A stretch of DNA of 40,841 bases from Balneolales bacterium. Lineage in GTDB: Bacteria > Bacteroidota > Rhodothermia > Balneolales > Natronogracilivirgulaceae. Positions 1 through 8,503 of the stretch are shown piece by piece. Under the pieces are notes generated by a model. The model was not told where the DNA came from. It did no database searches and saw only the letters and a program-made list of their open reading frames with translations. The number at the start of each line of letters is the position of its first letter. The first letter of the stretch is position 1. The stretch is from contig SLOL01000015.1 in the NCBI GenBank assembly GCA_007132495.1, positions 1 to 40,841 on the forward strand, given 5' to 3'. The translations under genes and the position numbers were made by a program.

Positions 1-374
1 AGTTCCGTCATTCTTGGAATGTCGATATACGGCTTGACAGGGGGTTGATCCCCCAGTTTGATGACAATTTTGGCGATTCCTTCGGCATAGTCGCCAATGC
101 GCTCAAGCTCGGCGATGATATTCAGAACGGCAATAATCTCCCGAAGATCGGTGGCTACCGGCTGCTGAGTAGCCATCAGTTGAATGCATTTTTCTTCGAT
201 CTCCCAGCGCAGGTTGTTAATATGGATATCGTCTTTTCTGATCTGTTCTGCAGTCTCAATATCTTTTTCCTTGAGCGCTTTGACAGAGCGGTCTATGGAT
301 TCGGTAACCAACCCGGACATGGAGAACAGCTCATCCTGGAGCTTCTTCAGGTTTTGTTGAAATGCAGTGCGCAT
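1..374 (-). CDS. phoU: Phosphate uptake regulator PhoU, N-terminal part (cut by window edge)
   Basis: PhoU links the Pst transporter to the PhoR/PhoB-type two-component system and represses the Pho regulon when phosphate is plentiful. Only about 124 N-terminal residues lie in the window; the usual length is 220-240. They read as an all-helical PhoU repeat: a start like MRTAFQQNLKKLQ, then a helix with SIDRSVKAL, then ATDLREIIAVLNI and ELERIGDYAEGIAK. The last of these is the acidic E-x-x-x-x-D metal-binding helix typical of the family. The ATG at 374-372 follows pstB by about 48 nt in the same direction, which is the common pstSCAB-phoU order. The C-terminal repeat is outside the window. Identification is secure from motif and context. 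Confidence 0.93.
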   Translation of the reverse strand, partial: MRTAFQQNLKKLQDELFSMSGLVTESIDRSVKALKEKDIETAEQIRKDDIHINNLRWEIEEKCIQLMATQQPVATDLREIIAVLNIIAELERIGDYAEGIAKIVIKLGDQPPVKPYIDIPRMTE

Positions 375-422
375 GGCTGTGATTCTCTTAAGGTTAAAAA
401 GATGGAACGGAGTGGATAACGG

Positions 423-1331
423 TCATCCGAAACGGCCGGAGATATACTCTTCGGTCCGGGTTTCTTTGGGTTTGGTGAAAATATCGTTGGTCGTTCCCGT
501 CTCAATCAGATGTCCGACATAGAAAAAGGCGGTCCGGTCCGACAGTCTGGCCGCCTGTTGCATGTTATGGGTCACAATCACAATGGTCACCTGCTCTTTC
601 AGTGTGTGGATCAGCTCTTCAATCCGGTTTGTTGACTGGGGATCAAGTGAACTGGTGGGTTCATCCATCAGCATTACTTCCGGGTCCACCGCCAGGGCCC
701 GGGCGATCGAAAGGCGCTGCTGCTGTCCACCGGACAGGCCGGCCCCCGGACTCCGCAAGCGGTCTTTGACCTCTTCAAAAAGCGCCGCTTGCTTAAGCGC
801 CCGCTCGCACACTTCATCCAGCAATGATTTTTTGCGAATGCCGACCAGTTTGAGTCCGGCCACCACATTATCGTATATGGACATGGTGGGGAAGGGGGTC
901 GGCTTTTGAAACACCATCCCGATCCGCCGGCGTATGTTGACGGGATTGATGTCATTGCCGTAAATATCGGTGCCGTCCAGCAGCACTTCGCCGGTTACCG
1001 AAGCTATCCGTGTGAGATCATGCATCCGGTTGAGTGCTCTCAGATAGGTGGTTTTGCCACACCCTGACGGACCAATCAGGGCAAGAACCTCCTTATCGTA
1101 TATCGGCAGTGTCACATCTTCCACACCAATGGTTGTTCCGTACCTGACGGTAAGGTTCCGCGTTTGCATCCTGAACTTTTTTCCGCCGGAAGCGGGTTCC
1201 GGAGTGAACGTGACGCCGGAGACCGGTTTCGATGCACGGGCCGGGCCGGATGCCTGATGCATCAGCAGATTTGAAATGTCCTTTAAATGGGTAAACGGTG
1301 TTTTCAGCAATTTAGCGGAATTATTTAGCAT
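423..1331 (-). CDS. pstB: Phosphate ABC transporter ATP-binding protein PstB
   Basis: ATPase subunit that powers phosphate import through PstCA at the inner membrane. The 302 residues show a Walker A GPSGCGKT (87-94), Q-loop Gln142, signature LSGGQ (199-203), Walker B ending MDEP (222-225) and H-loop His255. PstB is usually 250-260 residues. This one has about 50 extra N-terminal residues before the ABC domain begins near Met55, rich in Ser/Pro/Lys and without a clear fold. An ATG at 1169 would give the usual length, so the true start is uncertain. It lies 16 nt downstream of pstA in the same direction, and phoU follows. Family assignment is very secure; the extension is odd. Confidence 0.95.
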   Translation of the reverse strand: MLNNSAKLLKTPFTHLKDISNLLMHQASGPARASKPVSGVTFTPEPASGGKKFRMQTRNLTVRYGTTIGVEDVTLPIYDKEVLALIGPSGCGKTTYLRALNRMHDLTRIASVTGEVLLDGTDIYGNDINPVNIRRRIGMVFQKPTPFPTMSIYDNVVAGLKLVGIRKKSLLDEVCERALKQAALFEEVKDRLRSPGAGLSGGQQQRLSIARALAVDPEVMLMDEPTSSLDPQSTNRIEELIHTLKEQVTIVIVTHNMQQAARLSDRTAFFYVGHLIETGTTNDIFTKPKETRTEEYISGRFG

Positions 1332-1347
1332 GGATTTATCTGTTTAA

Positions 1348-2205
1348 TCAGAATTTTTGCCGGGTAAAGAATCGTGCCGTGGCAAAAGTGAGCATTACAA
1401 AGACAAGCAATACAATGGCTGCCGCCCAACCCATATTGTGCCAGTGGGAATAGGGGCTTATGGCCAGGCTGTAGAGTCGCTGCGGCAGGGTATCGACCGG
1501 TCCCAGGATCATCCCCAGCCAGTGGTTGGGGAGATAGTTGTTTCCGAACGAAGTGAACAGCAGCGGTGCGGCCTCGCCTGCGGCCCGGGCGAAAGCGATC
1601 AGAGTTCCGGTAACCAGACCGAACCGGGCAGCCGGCATCACGGTGGAAAGCACCACTCGCCACCGTGGGAGTCCGATGGCCAGTCCCGCCTCGCGAATGG
1701 ACCAGGGAATGGACATCAGTGCGCTTTCGGTGGTACGTGCGATGATCGGAAGCATCACAAACGACAGTGCCACGCCACCGGAGAACCCGGAAAACGTACC
1801 CATCGGCTTGACGATCAGCACAAATGCAAGGAGCCCTTTCAAAATCGCCGGCATGCCGTTAAGCGTATCGTTCATCACACGAAGAACAGGGTTCAGTTTG
1901 TGATCTGGATACTCGGAAAGCATGATTCCGGCTCCCAGACCGACGGGAAGAGCAATGGTCAGTGCCATGAAATCTACTACAAGCGTTCCAAGTATGGTAT
2001 GGACCAGACCGGTCGGCCTGCCCTGCAGGGCACGGGACGGTGAACCGAGTTCCTGGGTGAAGAAATCCCAGTTCAGGGCCCCTATCCCGTGGATAATGAC
2101 GTGTGCAATGATGATAATCAGTGGCAAAAGGACGATGATGGTGCTCAACACCAGCAGTCCTTCCATAAAGCGGTCCCGGATGTTGCGTTGAAGCATCGTC
2201 TTCAT
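1348..2205 (-). CDS. pstA: Phosphate ABC transporter permease PstA
   Basis: One of two inner-membrane permease subunits forming the phosphate channel. The 285 residues contain about six hydrophobic helices (first at about 17-38) and a BPD-transporter EAA loop at about 171-190 (REAGLAIGLPRW), which docks on PstB. It is followed by the PstA-typical RAAGEAAPLLF. Its start overlaps the pstC stop by 4 nt (2202-2205), so the two permeases are probably translationally coupled. Length is normal for PstA. Confidence 0.95.
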   Translation of the reverse strand: MKTMLQRNIRDRFMEGLLVLSTIIVLLPLIIIIAHVIIHGIGALNWDFFTQELGSPSRALQGRPTGLVHTILGTLVVDFMALTIALPVGLGAGIMLSEYPDHKLNPVLRVMNDTLNGMPAILKGLLAFVLIVKPMGTFSGFSGGVALSFVMLPIIARTTESALMSIPWSIREAGLAIGLPRWRVVLSTVMPAARFGLVTGTLIAFARAAGEAAPLLFTSFGNNYLPNHWLGMILGPVDTLPQRLYSLAISPYSHWHNMGWAAAIVLLVFVMLTFATARFFTRQKF

Positions 2206-3200
2206 ATGACCTGTCCTCCCTTGATTGAGAATTTGCGGGTGAGATAGGCGGCGAAGAGATTGACAATGAGAGCGATAATAAAGAGGGTAAAGCCTATGGC
2301 CATGAGGCTGGAAAGGTGCAGGCTTTCCACCGCTTCACGAAACTCATTGACGATAACCGATGGCATGGTGGCTCCGGCGCCAAAGATGGTAAACGGAAGG
2401 GTGTTCTTGTTGCCGATCAGCATGGCTACGGCCATGGTTTCTCCGATGGCGCGACCCAGTGACAAAATGGCTCCGGCCAGAATGCCCCCGCGCGCATAGG
2501 GCAGGATGGCCATGCGAATGACTTCCCACCGCGTGGCGCCCAGTGCCCGGCACGCCTCCCGTTGTTCCTGCGGAACCGATCGGATGGCATCTTTGGTAAG
2601 GGCGGTGGTGTATGGAACAATCATCAATGCCAGCACGATCGTGGCCGTTGTCATTCCATAGCCCATGGGATTACCGAGTATCGGCAGCAGTTGGGGATAG
2701 CTGGATTCGGCCCACATGAATACGGGTAGATAAACGGTGTCGCGCAGCCACGGTGCCAGGACAAAAATGCCCCAGATTCCTATCACCACACTGGGGACGG
2801 CGGCGATAAGCTGAATCAGGTTGTCAATGATATTTGCCAGCCATCGGGGGGCGTATTCGGCCGTGAAAATGGCGACGGCAATGGCTGGCAGAATGGAGAT
2901 AAGCAGAGCCATGACACTGGTTGTGACGGTTCCCAGCAGAAACGGCCACGCTCCGAAAACCAGCTGGACGGCCGGATCCCATGTGGTGCCCCGCACGAAT
3001 CCGAAAAAACCGAACTCCCGCAGTGCCGCACTTCCTTCTCCGTACAGTACGAATGCCATGCTTAAGGTCAGGAGAATAATACTGATCCCCAGCGTAACGA
3101 CGAGAAACGTAAAGAGGAGGTCGCCCGGACGGCGGTATATAGCCGACGGGTTTCTGAGAAGTTTTCGAATGTTTTTTCGGGTGTCCTTGTCTGTGCTCAT
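2202..3200 (-). CDS. pstC: Phosphate ABC transporter permease PstC
   Basis: Partner permease of PstA. The 332 residues have a first transmembrane helix at about 28-52, a periplasmic stretch, then further helices. The EAA loop is at about 215-235 (EACRALGATRWEV), followed by LGRAIGETMAVAMLIGN, the PstC counterpart of the PstA motif. The ATG at 3200 lies 68 nt downstream of the pstS stop, with no terminator visible between them, so pstSCAB-phoU can be read as one unit. Confidence 0.95.
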   Translation of the reverse strand: MSTDKDTRKNIRKLLRNPSAIYRRPGDLLFTFLVVTLGISIILLTLSMAFVLYGEGSAALREFGFFGFVRGTTWDPAVQLVFGAWPFLLGTVTTSVMALLISILPAIAVAIFTAEYAPRWLANIIDNLIQLIAAVPSVVIGIWGIFVLAPWLRDTVYLPVFMWAESSYPQLLPILGNPMGYGMTTATIVLALMIVPYTTALTKDAIRSVPQEQREACRALGATRWEVIRMAILPYARGGILAGAILSLGRAIGETMAVAMLIGNKNTLPFTIFGAGATMPSVIVNEFREAVESLHLSSLMAIGFTLFIIALIVNLFAAYLTRKFSIKGGQVI

Positions 3201-3268
3201 GCAATATTGGCTGTTATGAAATGATATTCAGAAGGATGTACGGATTCTGTTTCCGCATCACCGCATTC

Positions 3269-4429
3269 CTAAAGCGATGCGGCAAGCGGATGGTCTTCCA
3301 GAAGGCTCGCTCCAAGCAACTCTCCATTCCATTTGAGCTGGCGGATCATTGCGAAATTACGCTCCAATGCCGTTTCCGGCAGCCTGGCAAAGCCCAGGGA
3401 TTCCGACATTTCCTGTGCATCGGTAATGCTCCAGATCAAAAAGCGAATTAGTTCCTCGGCTTCCCGGCGATTGCTGATGGCGTTGTTGGCGTCCAGGTTT
3501 TCATAGATCAGCATCCAGGCAAAACCGGCTATGGGATATCCGTATTCGGCAGGTGTGTTGGTAAAAAGGACACGGGTGTCTTCCGGGAGATCGATATTGG
3601 CCGCTTCGGAAGTAGCTTCGAAACTCGGTTCGATGACATTACCCGATGCATTGACGACCGATCCGTATGACATGTCGTTCAGAAGAGCATAGGTAAAGCT
3701 GTTATAGCCGATGGCACCCGGCGTGTTTTGTACGGCACCGGCCACGCCTTCGTTACCGTTTCCCCCGATGCCAACAGGCCAGTTAACACTGGTGGCATAG
3801 CCCACACGATTGCGCCATCGCTCTGAAACACGACTCAGAAAACTGGTCCACACATTGGTAGTTCCGGAACCGTCCGAGCGGTGGACCACGGTTATCGGCA
3901 AGCCGGGCAGATCCAGATCCGGATTGAGACGGGCTATTTTCGGATCATTCCAGCGGGTGACATCCCCCATGTAGATTTCAACCAGCAGTTCACCGTCAAA
4001 AACCACCCCTTCGCCGATGCCCGGGATATTATAGGTCGGTACTACATCGGCAAGGGTGATCGGCATATTGAAGGCACGTCCCCCGGTTGACTGTTGGATG
4101 TTGTTCATTACCTCATCCGAAAGAAAGGCTTCACTCATTCCGAACATGACCGTCTGTTCCATAAACTGACGGATTCCTCCGCCGGAGCCGATGGATTGAT
4201 AGTTGAGCGTTACACGGTTGTTGGTCAGGTCGCGATACTCATCGGCCATGGCTGTTATGAGTGGAGCGGGGAAGGTTGCACCCGCACCCAGTAAGTCAAT
4301 CCGGTTTTCAGCACTGCTGCCGCCCCCGGATCCGGGTAATGATCCACCGTTGCCGTTATCGCCGTTTCCGCATGAAATGCTTAAAAAAGCCATGAAGATG
4401 GCGGTTGTGATTATTCGATTGGTATACAT
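3269..4429 (-). CDS. pstS: Phosphate-binding lipoprotein PstS
   Basis: Phosphate-capturing protein of the Pst importer. Residues 1-20 form a lipoprotein signal ending ...LSIS-Cys20, so the mature protein is probably lipid-anchored, followed by a Gly/Asn/Ser-rich linker to about residue 42. Phosphate-binding signatures are visible: GAGATFPAP (48-56), YQSIGSGGG (77-85) and RSDGSGTT (184-191). Where most PstS proteins read FGASDAP, this one reads FGMSEAF (97-103), so the usual binding Asp is Glu (residue 100). Length 386. The upstream region has an array of 11-bp-spaced repeats (see regulatory entry), which makes phosphate-starvation control likely. Confidence 0.94.
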   Translation of the reverse strand: MYTNRIITTAIFMAFLSISCGNGDNGNGGSLPGSGGGSSAENRIDLLGAGATFPAPLITAMADEYRDLTNNRVTLNYQSIGSGGGIRQFMEQTVMFGMSEAFLSDEVMNNIQQSTGGRAFNMPITLADVVPTYNIPGIGEGVVFDGELLVEIYMGDVTRWNDPKIARLNPDLDLPGLPITVVHRSDGSGTTNVWTSFLSRVSERWRNRVGYATSVNWPVGIGGNGNEGVAGAVQNTPGAIGYNSFTYALLNDMSYGSVVNASGNVIEPSFEATSEAANIDLPEDTRVLFTNTPAEYGYPIAGFAWMLIYENLDANNAISNRREAEELIRFLIWSITDAQEMSESLGFARLPETALERNFAMIRQLKWNGELLGASLLEDHPLAASL

Positions 4430-4502
4430 ATGGTTTTATAGTTGGTGATACGTTTGATTTTATTATGGAGACTCCGTGCTGCCGGCAGTACTTTCACCAT
4501 AG

Positions 4503-4558
4503 GAAAGCTACAAAGCTTCTGTTATGGCAATGTTGGCGCAGTGTTACCAAATTGTTAA
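4503..4558 (-). promoter_or_regulatory. Pho-type operator and promoter of pstS
   Basis: Read toward pstS, the minus strand shows TTAACA-N5-GTAACA-N5-CCAACA-N5-ATAACA. These are four hexamers starting every 11 bp (plus-strand positions 4553, 4542, 4531 and 4520). Nine nt further on comes TAGCTTTC (4510-4503), which resembles the Bacteroidetes -7 element TAnnTTTG. PhoB/PhoP-family regulators bind direct repeats with an 11-bp period, usually in place of the -35 region, so this is most likely the binding site of the phosphate response regulator. The start codon of pstS is about 74 nt downstream of the -7 element. Confidence 0.75.
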
Positions 4559-4631
4559 GAAAGGCCATGGATGCCGGAAGTATTGCCGAGCCAGCGGAGT
4601 TTTTTTCGGTATGCATCCACGGCTGAGCGAA

Positions 4632-5801
4632 TTAAAACTGCATCCGAAAACCACTGAAAAAAGTTGAAGTTTTACCTGACGCGTTTGAAGTTTTATCCTG
4701 GTTCTCGGCCAGCTCATAGCCGAGCATGAATTTCAGGTTGTGGGAGTGAATGTAGTAGTTGACTCCTGTATACCAGGCATGGTATTCATCGCCGGAAGAA
4801 TAGATTTCCGGTACATGATCCGCATAGCGATTGTGACCCAAACTTCTGCCGGTATCGCCTTTTATATTTTCAAATCGTGCAACAGCCTGAAGTTTGTCGA
4901 CTAAGATGAAATACGAGGGCAGAATATAGAAACCGCTGATACCCTGATTGTTATCTGCAAGGCCTGACATGAATTCTGCACGCAAATCCGTTTTTCCGAA
5001 TGCGAAATGTCCGCTGAAGGCAAATGCGTCATCAAAACTGAAGTATCCGTTGCTTTTAGTACGGTGCAGATAATCGGCACGAAAACGGGCACTTAGTCCA
5101 TCAATGAGCATACCGTCCAGGTTCAGCCCACCGCTTGCATTCAAAAGATAGCTGTTTACATCACTGGACATTCGCCCGGTAGTGGTCGATTGGCCGTTGT
5201 ATACTCCAAGGTAATAGGAGAGAATGCTGCTGTTTCCGTGCATGCGCAGCCCTATAGGTTTTCCTCCATTAAGGTGTCCGTCAAGACGGGTACGTTCAAA
5301 GGTGAGAATACTTGCAGAAGAAGTGTTCTGCTCGTGTCCGAATTGCGGTTTTCCTTTACCGAAAGTTACGTTGGCTTGTGGAATGGCGGTATATGTTAAT
5401 GTCGCAGCATCGAGATCGACACCGGATAACACATTGGCTTCCAACATAAAATTGAAATTTCCGTAAATTTTTCCCTGTACACCCAGACGGGATCTCCTCA
5501 TTTCAAAACTACTATATTCCGTGGCATTGCTACCGGTATTTAAATTACTGCCTGTTGAATATGCGAATTGACTCTGCAAGCGGCCGCGTATACGAAGTTC
5601 ACTGGTGGTGTTACGGTTTGGAACGGCAATGACTGTGTTCGTTTCGGATTGCGTATCGGTAGTTTTATCTTCAGAGACCTTGTTGTCGACAAATGGATTA
5701 TCAGACTTACCAACGGCATGGTTTGGAAATAGTCCTAGCCCTGCTATGCAAATAGCCAATACGATATGTGGCGTGTGTTTTATGTGCTTGTTCATTTTCA
5801 A
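4632..5801 (-). CDS. Phosphate-selective porin O/P family outer-membrane protein
   Basis: Predicted 16-strand outer-membrane beta-barrel of the OprP/OprO family, which lets phosphate or polyphosphate cross the outer membrane. The 389 residues begin with a signal peptide (hydrophobic stretch about 13-27). After a short Asp/Thr-rich linker comes an early barrel strand LRIRGRLQSQFAY and the alternating amphipathic strands of a porin. The last residue is Phe (RMQF), the usual BAM recognition end. It sits directly upstream of pstS in the same direction, 202 nt apart, and has its own Pho-type operator, so outer- and inner-membrane phosphate uptake are probably co-induced. Substrate is inferred from family and context. 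Confidence 0.83.
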   Translation of the reverse strand: MKMNKHIKHTPHIVLAICIAGLGLFPNHAVGKSDNPFVDNKVSEDKTTDTQSETNTVIAVPNRNTTSELRIRGRLQSQFAYSTGSNLNTGSNATEYSSFEMRRSRLGVQGKIYGNFNFMLEANVLSGVDLDAATLTYTAIPQANVTFGKGKPQFGHEQNTSSASILTFERTRLDGHLNGGKPIGLRMHGNSSILSYYLGVYNGQSTTTGRMSSDVNSYLLNASGGLNLDGMLIDGLSARFRADYLHRTKSNGYFSFDDAFAFSGHFAFGKTDLRAEFMSGLADNNQGISGFYILPSYFILVDKLQAVARFENIKGDTGRSLGHNRYADHVPEIYSSGDEYHAWYTGVNYYIHSHNLKFMLGYELAENQDKTSNASGKTSTFFSGFRMQF

Positions 5802-6152
5802 TTATGTTGAGTGATGAGTTAAGTATAAGCCGGTTAATCGGTCTTATGTGCCGAGTCATTCTTCAGAGCTACAGGAATAGCGCTCCAGTTCTATACCGGC
5901 TAAACCCTTAAGCAACTACAGCAAGAATTTAGGTTTCCACTGTTACGGAAGTATTACCCTCAGGTTAAGCTATCATTAGGTTGATACTCCGGTATTTCCA
6001 GGTGGGAAAAGATGTTTTCAGTTAATAACTATTTATGTTTGTTATATCTTGTAAAAACATCATAAAGTTTTATAAACCGGCAATATCCGCGGGATCTCGT
6101 TGTTAGAGGGGCACTCAACGTAAATGAATTAAAACAATACAGGAGTTCTACT
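5802..6152. other. Divergent intergenic region between porin and DUF4168 genes
   Basis: This 351-bp AT-rich gap carries the porin Pho-type operator on the minus strand. On the plus strand, TATGTTTG at 6034-6041 matches the TAnnTTTG -7 consensus and could drive the DUF4168 gene with a leader of about 100 nt, but I see no TTTG at the right distance upstream. No small ORF in it looks convincing. Confidence 0.4.
5924..5979 (-). promoter_or_regulatory. Pho-type operator and promoter of the porin gene
   Basis: The minus strand reads CTAATG-N5-TTAACC-N5-GTAATA-N5-GTAACA, four hexamers spaced 11 bp apart (plus-strand positions 5974, 5963, 5952 and 5941). Nine nt later comes TAAATTCT (5931-5924) as a candidate -7 element. 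Repeat number, period, orientation and distance to the -7 element are the same as at pstS, although the sequence between them differs. The porin start codon is about 122 nt downstream of the -7 element. A shared phosphate-responsive activator is the simplest explanation. Confidence 0.7.
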
Positions 6153-6665
6153 ATGAAGTCACAGACCATGATTGCCGGGCTCACAGCCGTAGTATTTGCT
6201 TTTTTTGCGGTTCCGGCAGAAGCACAATTTCAGCAGCCGCCTCAGGATGCCGCACCTCAGATCGAGGTCTCGGATGAGGAATTGCAGGATTTTGTGGATG
6301 CATCCATGAATGCACAAACCGTTCAGGCGCAGTTTCAACAGCAGATGGTTGAGATTGTTGATGAAGAGGGCATTGATGTCGAGACCTATAATGACATTAT
6401 GAGGGCACAGCAGATGGGCAGCGCTGAAGAGGATCTGGATGTGTCGGCCGAGGATATCGATAACTTTGAAAATGCTTTCGAACAAATCCAGGAAGTAGAA
6501 CAGGAAATGGAAGTCGATATCCACAACGCTATCGAAGAGGAAGGAATTGAAGTGGAGCGTTTCCAGGAAATCAATATGGCAATCCAGCAGGATCCGGAGT
6601 TGCAACAACGCATACAGCAAATTATCCAGGAGCAGCAACAACAACAGCAACAGGGAGAATTCTAA
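6153..6665 (+). CDS. Exported DUF4168-domain protein, copy 1
   Basis: A small, very acidic, Gln-rich exported protein of unknown function. Residues 1-24 are a signal peptide ending PAEA. The rest is probably helical and contains the DUF4168 pattern: EVSDEELQDFVDAS, then two related segments. One is at about 65-87 (EEGIDVETYNDIMRAQQ) and one at about 122-146 (EEGIEVERFQEINMAIQQ), so the domain looks like an internal duplication. The C-terminus is a poly-Gln run. A close paralogue follows at 6942. It is divergent from the porin gene and ends before a clear terminator. No enzymatic motif is visible; a periplasmic role is inferred from the signal peptide. Confidence 0.85.
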   Translation: MKSQTMIAGLTAVVFAFFAVPAEAQFQQPPQDAAPQIEVSDEELQDFVDASMNAQTVQAQFQQQMVEIVDEEGIDVETYNDIMRAQQMGSAEEDLDVSAEDIDNFENAFEQIQEVEQEMEVDIHNAIEEEGIEVERFQEINMAIQQDPELQQRIQQIIQEQQQQQQQGEF

Positions 6666-6734
6666 TCGTTGTTGACGGTTAGTAAGAACCAATAACAACC
6701 CTCTCCGATACCACTTATCGGAAACCGAAGATAG

Positions 6735-6767
6735 AGCCCGCTTTTTTTACAAGGCGGGCTTTTTTTT
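6735..6767 (+). terminator. Rho-independent terminator after DUF4168 copy 1
   Basis: A 7-bp GC-rich stem, AGCCCGC (6735-6741) with GCGGGCT (6754-6760), is followed by a run of eight T (6760-6767). It lies 70 nt after the stop of the first DUF4168 gene and separates it from the second. Confidence 0.88.
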
Positions 6768-6941
6768 AATGTGCGCCCGGCAGGACGCATCTACGGGAAA
6801 GGAAAAGTTAGCTATTCTGCAAAAAAATGCAGAGTTTGAATTGGGCTGAGGCTCTGACGGATGGAGTTGATTTGTGAGTAATGCCGTATTCGGAGGCTGC
6901 CCGGCAGCAATGAGAAAGCGATATTAATAAGCGAGTTTTTG

Positions 6942-7454
6942 ATGATACCAACCTATTGGCAATCCGGAATGGCGGTGGCACTCCTGTTGTGTCTGACACT
7001 ATCTGCAAAAGCACAATTCCAGCAGTCTCCGCAACAGGGCGGACAAGGGCAGGTAGAGGTAACGGATGAAGAGCTTGAGCGTTTCATCAAAGCCAGCAGG
7101 GAGGCAAGTGATTTACAGATAGCGGCTCAGCAACAAATCCTCAATATTGTCGAGGGAGAGGGCATTGATCCGGAACGATATAAAGCGGTTATGCAGGCCC
7201 GGGAACGAGGGCGGACATTTGAGGACCTCGACGTCTCTTCCGATGAGCAGGAGAAAATCGAACGGGCAGCCGGGAAGCTGGAGGAGTTGGGTTCGGAAGT
7301 ATATGCCAGAATGGTGGAAATAGCGGAAAAACAGGGACTGGAAATGGGTCGTTTTCAGGAGCTCAATATGGCTATTCAGCAAGATCGTGAACTTCAGCAA
7401 CGCTTGGAGCAAGCCATAGAACGGATTCATCAGCAGGAGGATCAGCAACATTGA
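6942..7454 (+). CDS. Exported DUF4168-domain protein, copy 2
   Basis: A paralogue of the preceding gene with the same layout: signal peptide ending LSAKA, then QFQQ, then VEVTDEELERFIKAS. It has the same two internal motifs, EGEGIDPERYKAVMQAR and KQGLEMGRFQELNMAIQQ, and a Gln-rich tail ending QQEDQQH. The two copies match best in the last motif and diverge elsewhere, so the duplication is old. I chose the ATG at 6942; an in-frame TTG lies just before it at 6939. Because a terminator separates the genes, this copy needs its own promoter. Function unknown. It ends 9 nt from the convergent gene at 7464. Confidence 0.83.
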   Translation: MIPTYWQSGMAVALLLCLTLSAKAQFQQSPQQGGQGQVEVTDEELERFIKASREASDLQIAAQQQILNIVEGEGIDPERYKAVMQARERGRTFEDLDVSSDEQEKIERAAGKLEELGSEVYARMVEIAEKQGLEMGRFQELNMAIQQDRELQQRLEQAIERIHQQEDQQH

Positions 7455-7463
7455 TCAGGGATG

Positions 7464-8480
7464 TCACGGCCGGTAATCCGCTTCGCGTGCTCCGGTTGCC
7501 ATTTCAATGAAATCTTCTCTTACCTCCTGACCGGCATCTCTGAAATGCATGAACGGAACATGACGTCCGGGTTGTGTCGTGTCGACCTGAATTCCCCACA
7601 ACGGCGTCAAATGGTTCGGAACCATGGAGTAACGGGCATCTCCAATGATCTGCTCTTTTTCGGGATGCATCACCAAAAACCGGTCTGAAAAACGGTAAAA
7701 GCGTAAAATATCTTCGTAAATCGTGGTATTCCGGAATCCGGAATAGTGGCGTTCCGGGATGACCGCCGGGGCGGAATCTCCGAAATAGACAACCGGTGAA
7801 GCAAAGAACCCGGGCCGGGGCGCATCCACGTAGATCGAATCCTGTGCCAGGTAGGTGCTTCGCCACAGGACCAGATTGCCGATCGATGGCTTGACCACCA
7901 ATCTTTCTATGTGGTGTCCGCGCTCCACGGCCAGTTTTTCCATGTACTCTGCAGCACGTTCACGCTGTATGAATCCGGTCATAAGATAAAGGATAACCCA
8001 AACTACCGCCGCTAACGACCATATGTTTTGTCGATAGTAGAATGAAACAGCAACCAGGGCTCCGATGCCGAGTGTGAGTACCGGATCAATAATCGGAATC
8101 AGATTCCAGGCAACGCGGATGTCCGAAATCGGCCAGAGCAGTTCGGTGCCGTAACTGGTAACGGCATCCAACAGTCCGTGTGTGGCATACCCCAGCAGAC
8201 TGAACAGGTAAATTTCCCGGAAATCAAGATGCTTGCGCATAAACCACCAAAGGAGCCCGGCCGCAATCAGAGCTCCGACAGGAATAAAGATAATGGCATG
8301 GGTGAACTGGCGGTGGATCTCCAGATTGAATAACGGGTCTGACGGGTGATGAATGAATGTTTCAATATCAGGTAAGAGTGCCGCGGCAAACGCGGTTAAT
8401 GCCGCTGGACGGTGCTTTTCTTTTTTGGAAACGGTTTGTGCCGCCACAGCACCTGCAAGACCGTGTGTAAGGGGATCCAT
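7464..8480 (-). CDS. YdjM-like inner-membrane metal-dependent hydrolase family protein
   Basis: Resembles the YdjM/DUF457 family of membrane proteins annotated as metal-dependent hydrolases; the true substrate is not known. The ATG at 8480 gives MDPLTHGLAGAVAAQ, the usual family start, with GAGG 11 nt upstream. A longer frame from 8531 is unlikely. His/Asp motifs typical of the family follow: LLPDIE, HRQFTHAI and GYATHGLLDAVTSYGTELLWP, among about five hydrophobic helices in the first 180 residues. The C-terminal half (about 160 residues) is soluble and shows no motif I recognise. About 338 residues. Confidence 0.8.
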   Translation of the reverse strand: MDPLTHGLAGAVAAQTVSKKEKHRPAALTAFAAALLPDIETFIHHPSDPLFNLEIHRQFTHAIIFIPVGALIAAGLLWWFMRKHLDFREIYLFSLLGYATHGLLDAVTSYGTELLWPISDIRVAWNLIPIIDPVLTLGIGALVAVSFYYRQNIWSLAAVVWVILYLMTGFIQRERAAEYMEKLAVERGHHIERLVVKPSIGNLVLWRSTYLAQDSIYVDAPRPGFFASPVVYFGDSAPAVIPERHYSGFRNTTIYEDILRFYRFSDRFLVMHPEKEQIIGDARYSMVPNHLTPLWGIQVDTTQPGRHVPFMHFRDAGQEVREDFIEMATGAREADYRP

Positions 8481-8503
8481 TAATGTGATTACCTCAAGAG
8501 AAG

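Noticed and set aside
1357-2043. 228-codon plus-strand frame within pstA
   Set aside because: Antisense to a permease; product would be implausibly rich in Gly/His/Lys with no domain.
6159-6698. Leu-rich 179-codon minus-strand frame over the first DUF4168 gene
   Set aside because: The Leu runs are the complement of the Gln codons of the true gene.
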